A DNA stretch of 64,000 nucleotides from Phycisphaerales bacterium (GCA_007693765.1 RECZ01000102.1:1-64000), one strand, 5' to 3'. Shown: positions 18,053 through 26,430, numbered from the stretch's first letter. Notes: generated by a model from the sequence alone, not told the origin. Numbers and translations: made by a program.

Positions 18053-18125
18053 GCCACCTTAGCTCAGTTGGTAGAGCGGAGCTTTCGTAAAGCTCAGGTC
18101 GCCGGTTCGAGTCCGGCAGGTGGCT
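18053..18125 (+). tRNA. tRNA-Thr (anticodon CGU)
   Basis: A 73-nt cloverleaf. The acceptor stem GCCACCT pairs with AGGTGGC. The D arm is GCTC/GAGC. The anticodon stem GAGCT/AGCTC encloses loop TTCGTAA, giving anticodon CGT (reads ACG, Thr). The T arm GCCGG/CCGGC encloses TTCGAGT and the discriminator is T. CCA is not encoded, which fits the presence of a CCA-adding type enzyme at 6.4 kb. A strong terminator follows 17 bases later. Confidence 0.96.
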
Positions 18126-18141
18126 TTCCCATACAAAAAAG

Positions 18142-18167
18142 AACGGCCCGCGTGGGCCGTTTTTTTT
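18142..18167 (+). terminator. Rho-independent terminator after tRNA-Thr
   Basis: An 8-bp stem AACGGCCC/GGGCCGTT (18142-18149/18154-18161) with loop GCGT leads into a run of T to 18167. An A-run upstream (18135-18140) means it could also work for the minus-strand gene ending at 18259. Confidence 0.9.
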
Positions 18168-18258
18168 GTTGGCGGCCGACGGCTGCGCAGGAGCGCCCGC
18201 CCGCGGCTTTCGCCGCGTTCGTGCGCCCCTGTGCTTCGTCGTTGGTATGGGCGCGCGT

Positions 18259-18714
18259 CTAGGCGCTCGGGTGCCTGGGGACACGCGGCGTCTGATCGAC
18301 GAGTGCGCCGAGTTCGGTGGGGGTCATCTTCGCCGCGTGCGCGGCGCCGTTGAGCGCGGATTTGAAATCGGAGTGGGACGCGTCGTAGCTGTCGCGGATG
18401 TGGCGGCACGCCCGCTCGGAGATGCTCCGTCGTTCGACGTCGCCCATCTCGCCTTCCTCGCCCGTATCGGAGACGCCTCGCGCCGCCGCGGCGATCGCGG
18501 GGGAGCGGAGCATGACGGCGGCCGAGAGCACGCCGCGCATGATCTCGCTGGCGACCTCGATGACGTTCGTGTCTTTGGTGCCGAAGCCGTTCGTGTTCTT
18601 CGTCAAGAGCTCACGGCATCCGGCCTCCACAACCATGGGATCTGCGCCCTGTGCGAGCCGATACACCAGGTCGTGCGAAGCCGCCGCCAGCGGGGAAAGA
18701 TTCAGATTTTCCAT
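18259..18714 (-). CDS. Hypothetical small helical protein
   Basis: A 151-residue protein I do not recognise. It is helical, without a signal peptide or membrane segment, acidic in the middle (DTGEEGEMGDVE), and ends in polar sequence (MTPTELGALVDQTPRVPRHP). The ATG at 18714 (MENLNLSPL) is preceded by GGAAAG about nine bases upstream; a TTG 72 bases earlier is possible but less likely. It lies between the tRNA terminator and the two-component genes. Confidence 0.6.
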   Translation of the reverse strand: MENLNLSPLAAASHDLVYRLAQGADPMVVEAGCRELLTKNTNGFGTKDTNVIEVASEIMRGVLSAAVMLRSPAIAAAARGVSDTGEEGEMGDVERRSISERACRHIRDSYDASHSDFKSALNGAAHAAKMTPTELGALVDQTPRVPRHPSA

Positions 18715-18868
18715 AACAGCACACTTTCCGTGAACTGTTGATGGCCCCGCATCGAAGCGAGCGGCGGGGCTTGTGTTCACGGACAAGTATGGGCGAGCCG
18801 CGCGGCGATTGGTATCGGGTCTTCCACTGAGTGGGGCGAGGCCGTAGCACGTAGCGTGCGGGCGCGAT

Positions 18869-19552
18869 TTACTCGCTGAGCCCGGTCAGGCCCTCACGCA
18901 CCGCGTATTTCGTCAGTTCGGCGATGGAGTGGATGTCGAGCTTGCGGATGATGTTCGTGCGGTGCGATTCGATCGTTTTCAGCGCTGCGCCGATGCGGAC
19001 GCCGATCTCCTTGCTCGTGAGCCCCTCGGCGATGAGCTGCAGCACCTCGCGTTCGCGGGGCGTGAGCGAATCAATGGGGGGCGTGCCGGTCCGCGGGACG
19101 CCGTGCTCGCTGCCCTGGCGCCGGTCGACCAGCACGTGGGTGAGGTCGGAGGTGACGTAGAACTTGCCGCGTTTGACGGAGTCGATGGCGCGGAAGAGTT
19201 CTTCGCTGTCGCACGTCTTGAGCAGGTAGCCGCGGGCGCCGGCGTCGAGCATGCCCGTGACGTAGCGCTCGTCGGAGTGCATGGAGAGGGCGATGATGGC
19301 GATTTTGGGGTCGGCGGTGTGGATCTTCCGCGTCGCCTCGATGCCGTTGAGGTCGGGCATGCCCACGTCGATGAACATGATGTCGGGGGCGTGCTTCGAG
19401 GCCAGCGCGATCGCGTCGCGCCCGTTCGTCGCCTCGGCGACGACGGAGAGGCCCTCGACGCCCTCGAGGATCGATCGGATCCCGCCGAGCATCATGGCGT
19501 GGTCGTCGACGATGATGATCGTTGTGGCTTCGGTTGTTGTGGTGTTAGACAC
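18869..19552 (-). CDS. NarL/FixJ-family response regulator
   Basis: A 227-residue DNA-binding regulator. The receiver domain (residues 10-130) has the acidic pair VDDH at 15-18, phospho-acceptor Asp62 in FIDVGMPD and Lys112. The LuxR-type HTH near residues 160-220 reads LTPREREVLQLIAEGLTSKE and KTIESHRTNIIRKL. The start is GTG at 19552, eight bases inside the end of the kinase gene, with GGAG nine bases upstream; this implies translational coupling. It is the cognate partner of the adjacent kinase. Its target genes cannot be read from the window. Confidence 0.95.
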   Translation of the reverse strand: MSNTTTTEATTIIIVDDHAMMLGGIRSILEGVEGLSVVAEATNGRDAIALASKHAPDIMFIDVGMPDLNGIEATRKIHTADPKIAIIALSMHSDERYVTGMLDAGARGYLLKTCDSEELFRAIDSVKRGKFYVTSDLTHVLVDRRQGSEHGVPRTGTPPIDSLTPREREVLQLIAEGLTSKEIGVRIGAALKTIESHRTNIIRKLDIHSIAELTKYAVREGLTGLSE

Positions 19553-20636
19553 GTGTAGGCGCTCCGTGTGAGGTCGTCGGGACGGTGATGGTGGCTCTGG
19601 TCCCCTCGCCGACGCTGCTGACGAGGTTGAACGACCCGCCCACGCCGCGGATCTGCTGTTCGACGCTGAGCAGCCCGAAGTGGGACGATTCGTCATGCCC
19701 GATGCGGGTGTGGTCGGCGCTGAAGCCGGGCCCGGTGTCGCGCACCATGATGCGGAGGCTGCTGCGCTTCGCGACGCAGGTGATGACGATCTCTGTTCCC
19801 GGCGCGTGCTTGGAGGCGTTCACCAGAAGTTCGCGCACGGCGCGGAAGACGATGATGCGCGTTTCCTTCGTGATGTCGGGCTCGTTGTCGTCGAGCGCGA
19901 CGTGGATGGGCGTGCCGTATTGCTTGCTGAGGTGCTCGGCGAGCCACCGCAGGGCGGAACGCAGGCCGAGGTCTTCGAGGACGGGCGGGCTCAGTTCGAA
20001 CGAGAGCGTGCGAACCTCATCGATCACCCTGTCGATGCTCGTGACGACCTTCGATTGCTTGCTGACGGCGCCGGCGCCATTGAGCACCATCGAGCGGATC
20101 TGCGCCAGTTCCTGCGCGACGACGTCGTGCAGCGCCTGGCCGAGGCGGCGGCGCTCGGTCTCTTCGATGAGCGTCTGTCGCACCAGCAGGTGTGTGATCA
20201 TCACCTGCTGCGCGGCCATGATCGAGGCGGTGTGGTCGCTCGTATCCTCGCTTTGCAGGATCAAGACCGCCAACTGCCGGCGGTTGCTCGGGAGTTCGAT
20301 CTGGGACCAGCGGGCCGCGTACACGCGCCCGCCGGTGTCGGGGGCGTCCTTGTCGGGCGCGCTGTGGAGGGCGATGACGCCGACGGAATGCGCACCACCT
20401 CGGAGCGCGGCGAGCAGCGCATCGGCCGGGTCGAAGTGACGGAGGCTGCGCTCGAGCGTTTCGCGCTGCGGCCGATCGAGCATGCTGCGCGTCGCCTGCA
20501 ACCACGGCGCGTTGTGCGCAACGATCTCATCACCGTCAGCGACGACGGCCGCGGGGCGCTCGATGTGAGATATGAGGATCTCGGCGAGCGGCGCGAACTC
20601 GGCGAACGTTGTTACCAGTTGCTGTTTCATCCACAC
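19545..20636 (-). CDS. NarL-type sensor histidine kinase (HisKA_3)
   Basis: A 363-residue cytoplasmic kinase. Residues 1-130 form a sensor region without a clear membrane span, possibly PAS-like (VVADGDEIVAHNAPWL). The dimerisation/phospho-acceptor block is RRRLGQALHDVVAQELAQI with His170. An HATPase domain follows, with N-box RELLVNASKHA and G-box DTGPGF. The first possible start is GTG at 20636; an ATG two codons later at 20630 (MKQQLV) is as good. No strong ribosome-binding site is seen. It overlaps the response regulator gene by eight bases. The stimulus is unknown; lack of membrane spans suggests an internal signal. Confidence 0.93.
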   Translation of the reverse strand: MWMKQQLVTTFAEFAPLAEILISHIERPAAVVADGDEIVAHNAPWLQATRSMLDRPQRETLERSLRHFDPADALLAALRGGAHSVGVIALHSAPDKDAPDTGGRVYAARWSQIELPSNRRQLAVLILQSEDTSDHTASIMAAQQVMITHLLVRQTLIEETERRRLGQALHDVVAQELAQIRSMVLNGAGAVSKQSKVVTSIDRVIDEVRTLSFELSPPVLEDLGLRSALRWLAEHLSKQYGTPIHVALDDNEPDITKETRIIVFRAVRELLVNASKHAPGTEIVITCVAKRSSLRIMVRDTGPGFSADHTRIGHDESSHFGLLSVEQQIRGVGGSFNLVSSVGEGTRATITVPTTSHGAPTRV

Positions 20637-21066
20637 CCGCTTTTACAACCTCGTTTCTATTGTTGCCACGACGCCATCGAGCAAGCAACAGTATACCCCC
20701 CGTCGGGGTGTCGTTGGCGCCGGAGTGCGGTCTTTGGAGCGAAAAAATACGGCGTGATACGCCTCCGGGTCGTGGAGTGGATCGTGTGTTCGATATCAGG
20801 GTTTCACCTGATGGATTCGGCGGGCGGGACGCGTCATGATCCCCCTGTCGGATTTCCCAACGCACAGGGAATGACAACAGGGAAGCACGCATCGTCTACG
20901 GAGAGACGTGTTCACATCACAAACGACCACAGCCCCGAGATGCGGGGTGGTGTTCGCGGCCCTCAACCGTTGCGGCGTGTATGCACGCCGAGCGTGAGGG
21001 TGTGGTGTGGCACGGCGTGGTTACGGACGCGGCGTGTCAGCGCCGGGAACAAGAGAGGCCCGCACC
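20637..21066. other. Divergent intergenic region with candidate kinase promoter
   Basis: About 430 bases without a convincing gene. On the minus strand a TATACT -10 element lies at 20695-20690, about 60 bases upstream of the kinase start; its -35 is weak. The rest contains short palindromes but no structured RNA that I recognise. Confidence 0.45.
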
Positions 21067-21291
21067 ATGAGCGAGAGCAGGAACGATCCCGATCGGACCG
21101 CCGCGAACAGCGAAGTGCTCAAGGGAACGCGGCCCGACATCGACGAACGTCTTTTGCGGGACATCCTCGACGCGAAGCTCCAGAACGAGAGCGACGCGAG
21201 CGAGCAGCGTCCCGACGCCGACGATCAGCCGCGCGTCCTCGTCAGGCCGCGCGGCGCGCCGGCGTCTCCGACTCGGTCACGGATCGACTGA
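21067..21291 (+). CDS. Small hydrophilic hypothetical protein
   Basis: A 74-residue polar protein rich in D, R and E, without hydrophobic segments or motifs that I recognise. The ATG at 21067 has GAGAGG about eight bases upstream. The predicted helix DERLLRDILDAKLQNE is the only ordered-looking part. It lies between the kinase and the ice-binding-like gene. A real gene is likely but not certain. Confidence 0.45.
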   Translation: MSESRNDPDRTAANSEVLKGTRPDIDERLLRDILDAKLQNESDASEQRPDADDQPRVLVRPRGAPASPTRSRID

Positions 21292-21517
21292 GCAACAGGT
21301 TCACCGGCCGGCTCATGCGGCCGGCCATACAGCGCAGGAACGGCGGGGCCGTCGCGGCGCCCGCCGAGTTCGCACAGAGATCCTCCGGCATCCACGCCGC
21401 GCGAGGGTGACGACGTGTTCGGCGCCGATCGGATGAGTCAGTCAGGCACAAGCCTTGTTCGGCGCGTAACCGGATGGGGAGAGAATCTTGCACATCGGAA
21501 TGCACAGGGAGTTTTCC

Positions 21518-22324
21518 ATGCATGCGAAGCTGAATCGGAATTCGAAGTCGACACTGTTCGTGGCGACGATCCTCGCCGCGGGCCTGGCCACGCACACCCA
21601 GGGCGGCATCGAGATGGGGACCGCGATGACGTACGCCGTGCACGGCGCGGCGGGCGTCACCAACACGGGCCCGTCCGTCATCACGGGCGATCTCGGGGCG
21701 TGGCCGACGGGGAGCGTGACGGGCTTCCCGCCCGGGATCGTGAACGGGACGATGAACATCGGGAACGCGGCCGCGATGCAGGCGCACAGCGACGCGACCA
21801 CGGCGTACAATACGATCGCCGGCCTGTCCCCCACGCAGAACCTCACGGGCACGGACCTGGGCGGCCTGACGCTCACGCCGGGCGTGTACTTCTTCGCGTC
21901 GTCGGCGGGGCTGACGGGCAACCTCACGCTCGACGCGCAGGGCGATCCGGACGCGCAGTTCGTCTTCCAGATCGGCAGCACGCTGACCACGGCGACCGAT
22001 TCGTCGGTGTCGTTCATCAACGACGCTGACGGGTGCAACGTGTTCTGGCAGGTGGGGAGCTCCGCGACGCTCGGCGTCCGCACGGACTTCACCGGCACCA
22101 TCATCGCGCTGGCCGCCGTCACGCTGACCACGGACGCGACCATCACGCACGGCAGGGCGATCGCGCTCACGGAGTCGGTCACGATGGATTCGAACATCAT
22201 CGACGGCGGCCCGTGCATCCCGTCGCCCGGCGCGTTGGCGCTGCTCGTGCCCGCGTGCCTCACCGTGTTCCTGCCGCGTCGCCGCGACGCTGCGCGCCGT
22301 GGGGGCGCGTTAGCGCGTTCGTAA
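21518..22324 (+). CDS. DUF3494 ice-binding-like secreted protein with PEP-CTERM-like tail
   Basis: A 268-residue exported protein. A signal peptide covers about residues 1-30 (STLFVATILAAGLATHTQGG). The DUF3494 right-handed beta-helix domain follows, with typical blocks TGDLGAWPTGSVTGFPPG, TPGVYFFASSAGLTGNLTL, AQFVFQIGSTLTTA and HGRAIALTESVTMDSNII. The C-terminus PSPGALALLVPACLTVFLPR plus arginines is a PEP-CTERM-like anchor with a longer-than-usual basic end. The ATG at 21518 has GGGAG six bases upstream. DUF3494 proteins bind ice or act as adhesins; which applies here cannot be read from sequence. Confidence 0.88.
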   Translation: MHAKLNRNSKSTLFVATILAAGLATHTQGGIEMGTAMTYAVHGAAGVTNTGPSVITGDLGAWPTGSVTGFPPGIVNGTMNIGNAAAMQAHSDATTAYNTIAGLSPTQNLTGTDLGGLTLTPGVYFFASSAGLTGNLTLDAQGDPDAQFVFQIGSTLTTATDSSVSFINDADGCNVFWQVGSSATLGVRTDFTGTIIALAAVTLTTDATITHGRAIALTESVTMDSNIIDGGPCIPSPGALALLVPACLTVFLPRRRDAARRGGALARS

Positions 22325-22644
22325 GTCTCGGCGCGTTCTCACGCGCTGCTTCATGCGTTGAGCGGTCGCCGGGCCTCACGCCCGCCCGGCCGATCAGCGG
22401 ATGAACGCCGACTGCGATCGGCGATGGCGGGCCGATATCGCTCAACTCAGGATGACCCGCACCCGCCAGCGGGTTGTCCAACACACGAGCGGCCAGATCC
22501 TCCAGGAGGGGGAGTTCCGGCCGCTCGTGTTTATTTTTGGGTCGACAGACAGGTTGGTTTGGTGAAGACGTGCGAGCCGCGGATCCCATCGGAGGCCGCG
22601 TCCATGTGCGATACCACGGCTGCCCCCCCCGGGCGCGGGCGGCG
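22325..22644. other. Convergent intergenic region
   Basis: About 320 bases between the end of the ice-binding-like gene and the end of the epimerase gene. It contains the large hairpin at 22483-22538 (listed separately) and no convincing gene. Confidence 0.5.
22483..22538 (+). terminator. Large-loop hairpin terminator
   Basis: A perfect 12-bp stem (22483-22494 with 22519-22530, ACACGAGCGGCC/GGCCGCTCGTGT) encloses a 24-nt loop and is followed by TTATTTTT. It lies 160 bases past the ice-binding-like gene, on its strand. The loop is itself partly self-complementary (TCCTCCAGGAGGGGGA). Confidence 0.7.
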
Positions 22645-23601
22645 TCACGCGGGGTGCGTCGGCGCTGCGGGGGCGGCGGCGAGGTCCGCCAGCGCTGCGG
22701 CCAGATGCGGGAAGCGGAACGCGAATCCCTCATCGAGCAGGCGCGTGGGCACGCAGTAGCGCCCGTAGAGCGCCAGTTCGGGGTCTGTGCGCAGGACCAG
22801 CGGCGCGCCGAGGCGCACCAGGAAGGCCGGCGCCGGCAGCCCGATCGGGCGGCGGAGCGCGCGGCGGAGTTCGCGCATGAAGACGGCGTTGGAGACGGGG
22901 TTGGGCGCGGTGGCGATGTAGGCGCCGCGCATTGCGTCGTCGGTCAGGGCGCGGGCGAAGACGCGGTTCATGTCCGTCTCGTGGATCCACGACATGCCCT
23001 GGCGCCCGCGCCCGACGGTCCCGCCCAGCCCCCAGCGGGCGAGCGCCCCGAGCCGGGCCATCGCGCCGCCCTCACGCGTGAGCACGAAGCCCGTGCGCAG
23101 GATCACGCGGCGCAAGCCCTCGGGCGCGGCGCGGTCGAACGCCTCCTCCCAGCGCGTGGCCACGAGAGGGGCGAGGCCGAGGCCGAAGGGGGAGCCCTCG
23201 TCGCACACCACGTCGGGCGGGTCGCCGTAGGCGTGGGCGGTTGACATCTGCACCCAGACCCGCGGCGGCGACGCGGCTTGGCGCATCGCCAACCCCAGCG
23301 CCGTGGTGGCTTCGACGCGTGAGCGCAGGATCTCGTCGCGGTTGTCGGGCGTTTTGACGCAGTCCACGGTGCGCCCGGCGAGGTTGATCAGGCCCGAAGC
23401 GCCCTCGAGGCAGCCCGACCACGCCCCGAGCGTGCGGGCGTCCCACGTGATGTGCTCCCACGGGCCGCTTTCGCGGGGTGGGCGGCGCGAGAGGAGCACC
23501 GCTCGCGCCCCGCCGGCGTGCAGATATCGGGCCATCGCGCGACCCAGCACGCCGCTGCCGCCGGCGATCACCACCTGTCCCTCCGGAGTCGGATCAAGCA
23601 T
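22645..23601 (-). CDS. TIGR01777/YfcH-type NAD(P)-dependent epimerase
   Basis: A 318-residue SDR-fold protein of the YfcH/SulA-like epimerase family. Residues near 10-16 hold the nucleotide-binding [30 protein letters not shown] and the STAHAYGD block are family-typical. The C-terminal [10 protein letters not shown] matches the usual F-x-FP-x-L ending. The ATG at 23601 gives MLDPTPEGQ just before the Rossmann fold. Substrate unknown. It is convergent with the ice-binding-like gene and divergent from the PEP-CTERM cluster. Confidence 0.88.
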   Translation of the reverse strand: MLDPTPEGQVVIAGGSGVLGRAMARYLHAGGARAVLLSRRPPRESGPWEHITWDARTLGAWSGCLEGASGLINLAGRTVDCVKTPDNRDEILRSRVEATTALGLAMRQAASPPRVWVQMSTAHAYGDPPDVVCDEGSPFGLGLAPLVATRWEEAFDRAAPEGLRRVILRTGFVLTREGGAMARLGALARWGLGGTVGRGRQGMSWIHETDMNRVFARALTDDAMRGAYIATAPNPVSNAVFMRELRRALRRPIGLPAPAFLVRLGAPLVLRTDPELALYGRYCVPTRLLDEGFAFRFPHLAAALADLAAAPAAPTHPA

Positions 23602-23672
23602 GATGGCAGTGTATCCGTCCGGGGAGCCGCTCCGCTTTTTGAGAATTCCTCCCCCATAGTGGCGGTTTTCCC

Positions 23673-23701
23673 TTGCATTTATCCCTCGTGGCACATACTC
23701 T
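23673..23701 (+). promoter_or_regulatory. Promoter of PEP-CTERM paralogue 1
   Basis: -35 TTGCAT at 23673-23678, 17-bp spacer, -10 TACTCT at 23696-23701. It is located like the promoters of paralogues 2 and 3, about 100 bases before the start codon. Confidence 0.6.
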
Positions 23702-23713
23702 GGTGGTATGTGG

Positions 23714-23745
23714 GGCGGTTGCCGCCGCCCCTTTGGAACACGTCA
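23714..23745 (+). promoter_or_regulatory. Conserved leader element, copy 1
   Basis: A short hairpin GGCGG-TTG-CCGCC (23714-23726) is followed by the 11-mer GGAACACGTCA at 23735-23745. The same 11-mer lies in the leaders of both downstream paralogues at a similar distance from the promoter. Function unknown. Confidence 0.6.
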
Positions 23746-23801
23746 CAGACTCTCGGCGATGACGCTCGCGTCGGTCGTCTATAAGAGGAGGGAACACACG
23801 C

Positions 23802-24506
23802 ATGCGAATTCTGACCGCTTCGTTGCTCGCGGCCGCCGTCGCCGGCTCCGCGTCCGCCAACATCACCCAGGTCGTGCCCCCCGCGTACGACGGCGCCCAG
23901 GGCACCGCGTCGTTCGTCGGCCCCATGGCCATCGGCGCCCGCACGTACCAGTTGCTCATCAGCGAGACGCAGCTCACCAACCTCGTGGGCCTCGAGCTCA
24001 CCGGCATCTCGTGGCGCCTCCCCGCCAACGCCACCATCGGCTGGCCCGCCTCGAACCTGTCGTACAACAACTACGACATCTACCTGAGCGACAGCGTGGA
24101 CCCCTCTGACCGCAGCCTGACGTTCGCCGACAACATCGTCGGGACGCAGACGCAGGTCCGCTCGGGCGCGCTCTCCGTGGACGCGGGCGACTACACCTTC
24201 GGCTCCAGCCCCAACGCCTTCGGCCCCACGATCTTCTTCAACACGGGCTACCTGTACACGGGCGGCAACCTGCTGCTCGAACTCCGCCACGACGGCAACG
24301 GCGTCGCCTCGCGCGCCATGGACGCCATCGGCACCTCGACCGCCGGCTACGGCACGGACTTCAGCGCCGCGTGGCAGAGCGGGTACGACGCCGTCTCCGG
24401 CTTCCAGGGCAACTTCGCGATCGTCGAGTTCACGGCCATCCCCGCCCCCGGCGCCGCGGCGCTGCTCGGGCTGGGCGCGCTGGTCGCGACGCGCCGCCGC
24501 CGCTGA
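23802..24506 (+). CDS. PEP-CTERM-like secreted protein, paralogue 1 of 3
   Basis: A 234-residue exported protein of unknown function. The signal peptide is residues 1-19 (ending GSASA). The body is a beta-rich domain with conserved blocks RTYQLLISETQLTNLVGLEL, NYDIYLSDSVDPSDRSLTF, GTQTQVRSGALSVD and YLYTGGNLLLELRHDGNG. The tail PAPGAAALLGLGALVATRRR is a PEP-CTERM-like sorting signal. AGGAGGGAA lies before the ATG at 23802. It is closely related to the next two genes (tandem duplication). Cell-surface display by an exosortase-like system is inferred; no exosortase is in the window. Confidence 0.88.
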   Translation: MRILTASLLAAAVAGSASANITQVVPPAYDGAQGTASFVGPMAIGARTYQLLISETQLTNLVGLELTGISWRLPANATIGWPASNLSYNNYDIYLSDSVDPSDRSLTFADNIVGTQTQVRSGALSVDAGDYTFGSSPNAFGPTIFFNTGYLYTGGNLLLELRHDGNGVASRAMDAIGTSTAGYGTDFSAAWQSGYDAVSGFQGNFAIVEFTAIPAPGAAALLGLGALVATRRRR

Positions 24507-24537
24507 TCCGATTTCGCCGCAAGATTCTCGAACACCC

Positions 24538-24578
24538 CGCCGCGGGGCGTCGTCCGGACGCCCCGCGGCGTCTTTTTT
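24538..24578 (+). terminator. Strong intrinsic terminator after paralogue 1
   Basis: A 14-bp GC stem (24538-24551 with 24557-24570) with loop GTCCG, followed by TCTTTTTT. Confidence 0.9.
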
Positions 24579-24629
24579 GCCCCGAGCGACGCCCGACCAC
24601 GGCATCTGACGGCGTCTGATGGTTTTTTC

Positions 24630-24658
24630 TTGCCTGCACCCCCCATAACACGGTATCT
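24630..24658 (+). promoter_or_regulatory. Promoter of PEP-CTERM paralogue 2
   Basis: -35 TTGCCT at 24630-24635, 17-bp spacer, -10 GTATCT at 24653-24658. Confidence 0.55.
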
Positions 24659-24695
24659 TGGTGATCGATTGGGAGGTTGCGTTCGTCGCCCCCTC

Positions 24696-24706
24696 GGAAC
24701 ACGTCA
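24696..24706 (+). promoter_or_regulatory. Conserved leader 11-mer, copy 2
   Basis: GGAACACGTCA, identical to copies 1 and 3, 37 bases beyond the -10. The hairpin before it is weak here (GAGG at 24673-24676 with CCTC at 24692-24695). Confidence 0.6.
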
Positions 24707-24759
24707 ACTCCAGCCCGTCCCTCCCGATGGAGGGCCGGCACAACAGGAGGGAATGCAAC

Positions 24760-25470
24760 ATGCGTCTTTTGAGCGTTTCGATCATGAGCGCGGCGATCGC
24801 GGGCGCGGCCGCCGCGGGGCCTATCACGCAGACGGTCCCGTTGAGCGCGGAGAACGCCGCCGGCAACTCGACCTTCCTCGGCCCGCTCGCCAACAGCCAG
24901 CGGACGTATCAGCTCCTCGTGCACGAGTCGCAACTGACGAACCTCGTGGGCCTGCGGCTGACAGGCCTCTCGTGGCGACTGCCGACGGCCGCCACCATCG
25001 ATTGGCCCGCCGCGATCGTCGAGTACGCGAACTACGACATTTACATCAGCGACAGCGTCAACCCCGCGGATCGCAGCCTGACCTTCGCGGACAACGTCGT
25101 CGGGACGCAGACGCAGGTTCGCTCCGGCGCGCTGACGATCGACGAGAACTCGTACACCTCGGGCAGCAGCCCCAACGCCTTCGGCCCGACCATCGACTTC
25201 GGGACGGAATACCTGTACACGGGCGGCAACCTGCTCGTCGAGATCCGCCACACCGGGTTCACGGGGACGTCGCGGAGCGTCGATGCGTACAGCACCTCCG
25301 CCGCGACCGGCTACGGCTCGCTCTTCAGCGCCGCCTGGACCGGCAACTACGAGGGCGTGCAGGGCACGCAGGGCAATTTCTCGATCTTCCAGTTCAACGC
25401 GATCCCCACGCCCGGCGCCGCGGCGCTGCTGGGCATGGGCGCGCTGGTCGCTGCGCGTCGTCGCCGCTGA
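24760..25470 (+). CDS. PEP-CTERM-like secreted protein, paralogue 2 of 3
   Basis: A 236-residue exported protein. The signal peptide is about residues 1-20 (SVSIMSAAIAGAAAAG). The domain is the same as in paralogue 1, with blocks RTYQLLVHESQLTNLVGLRL, NYDIYISDSVNPADRSLTF and YLYTGGNLLVEIRHTG. It ends PTPGAAALLGMGALVAARRR. AGGAGGGAA precedes the ATG at 24760. It is most like paralogue 3 at the C-terminus. No enzymatic residues are conserved between the three, which suggests a structural or binding role. Confidence 0.88.
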   Translation: MRLLSVSIMSAAIAGAAAAGPITQTVPLSAENAAGNSTFLGPLANSQRTYQLLVHESQLTNLVGLRLTGLSWRLPTAATIDWPAAIVEYANYDIYISDSVNPADRSLTFADNVVGTQTQVRSGALTIDENSYTSGSSPNAFGPTIDFGTEYLYTGGNLLVEIRHTGFTGTSRSVDAYSTSAATGYGSLFSAAWTGNYEGVQGTQGNFSIFQFNAIPTPGAAALLGMGALVAARRRR

Positions 25471-25503
25471 GCGCGCCGATTACGCTCGATCCAACCATAC
25501 ACC

Positions 25504-25539
25504 GACCGCGGTGCGTCGCTACGGCGCACCGCGGTCTTT
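25504..25539 (+). terminator. Intrinsic terminator after paralogue 2
   Basis: A 12-bp stem GACCGCGGTGCG/CGCACCGCGGTC (25504-25515 with 25525-25536), 9-nt loop, but only TTT afterwards. Confidence 0.7.
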
Positions 25540-25597
25540 GCGTTGGCTCACGGGCCGTTCTTCGGGGCGAATTGTGATGGAAATGCCCATTTTTTTC

Positions 25598-25626
25598 TTT
25601 GTAGATCGGGCACACCACTGTATGCT
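25598..25626 (+). promoter_or_regulatory. Promoter of PEP-CTERM paralogue 3
   Basis: -35 TTTGTA at 25598-25603 (or TTGTAG one base on), 17-bp spacer, -10 TATGCT at 25621-25626. Confidence 0.55.
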
Positions 25627-25637
25627 CTGTTCGGAAT

Positions 25638-25668
25638 GCGCCGTTGTGGCGCCTTTCGGAACACGTCA
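25638..25668 (+). promoter_or_regulatory. Conserved leader element, copy 3
   Basis: Hairpin GCGCC-GTTGT-GGCGC (25638-25652) followed by GGAACACGTCA at 25658-25668. Confidence 0.6.
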
Positions 25669-25719
25669 TTGATCCTCGGCCGCCGCGGCTCGCGGTCCGT
25701 CACGCAGGAGGGAACACAC

Positions 25720-26430
25720 ATGCGCAAAGTCAGTATCGCCATGTTCACCGCGGTCATCGCCGGCGCGGCGAGCGGTGGTCAGATCACTCAGGTCGTACCC
25801 GGGGCGTACACGAACACGCCGGGCACGGGCGTCTTCCTCGGCCCGATGACCATCGGCCCGCGCACCTACCAGATGCTGCTGCACGAGGACATGCTCACGA
25901 ACCTCGTGGGCCTCGAGCTCACCGGCATGTCGTGGAGGCTCCCGCTCAGCGCGACCACCGGCTGGCCCGCGTCGGACATCGCGTACAGCAACTACGACAT
26001 CTACCTCAGCGGCAGCGTCGACCCATCTGACCGCAGCCTGACCTTCGCGGACAACGTCGTCGGGACGCAGACGCAGGTGCGCTCCGGCGCGCTGACGATC
26101 GACGCGGACTCGTTCGGCTTCGGCGGGTCTCCCACGAACGACTTCGGCCCGACGGTCGGCTTCCAGAGCGGCTACCTCTACACGGGCGGGAACCTGCTCG
26201 TTGAGATCCGCCACGAGGGCAACGGCTTCGGCTCGCGCGCTCTCGACGCGCTGACGACATCAACCTCCGGGTACGGGTCGATGTTCAGCGCCGCGTGGCA
26301 GAGCAGCTACACGGCCACGACAGGCCTGCAGGGCAACTTCACCATCTTCCAGTTCACCGCCATCCCCACCCCCGGCGCCGCGGCGCTGCTGGGCATGGGC
26401 GCGCTGGTCGCTGCGCGTCGCCGCCGCTGA
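25720..26430 (+). CDS. PEP-CTERM-like secreted protein, paralogue 3 of 3
   Basis: A 236-residue exported protein. The signal peptide is about residues 1-19 (SIAMFTAVIAGAASG). It shares the blocks RTYQMLLHEDMLTNLVGLEL, NYDIYLSGSVDPSDRSLTF and YLYTGGNLLVEIRHEGNG and ends PTPGAAALLGMGALVAARRR. The ATG at 25720 has AGGAGGGAA upstream. Each of the three genes has its own promoter, leader and terminator, so they can be expressed independently despite being tandem. Confidence 0.88.
   Translation: MRKVSIAMFTAVIAGAASGGQITQVVPGAYTNTPGTGVFLGPMTIGPRTYQMLLHEDMLTNLVGLELTGMSWRLPLSATTGWPASDIAYSNYDIYLSGSVDPSDRSLTFADNVVGTQTQVRSGALTIDADSFGFGGSPTNDFGPTVGFQSGYLYTGGNLLVEIRHEGNGFGSRALDALTTSTSGYGSMFSAAWQSSYTATTGLQGNFTIFQFTAIPTPGAAALLGMGALVAARRRR

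Noticed and set aside
16333-18057. Open frame on the minus strand extending the S41 protease far upstream, antisense to hflX
   Set aside because: Clear GTG with GGAGGT at 16332 and a membrane anchor right after it; the extension lacks any family similarity and overlaps HflX, which is certain.
18126-18258. Integration site next to the tRNA
   Set aside because: tRNA ends are common attachment sites, but no integrase and no repeat of the tRNA 3' end are seen nearby.
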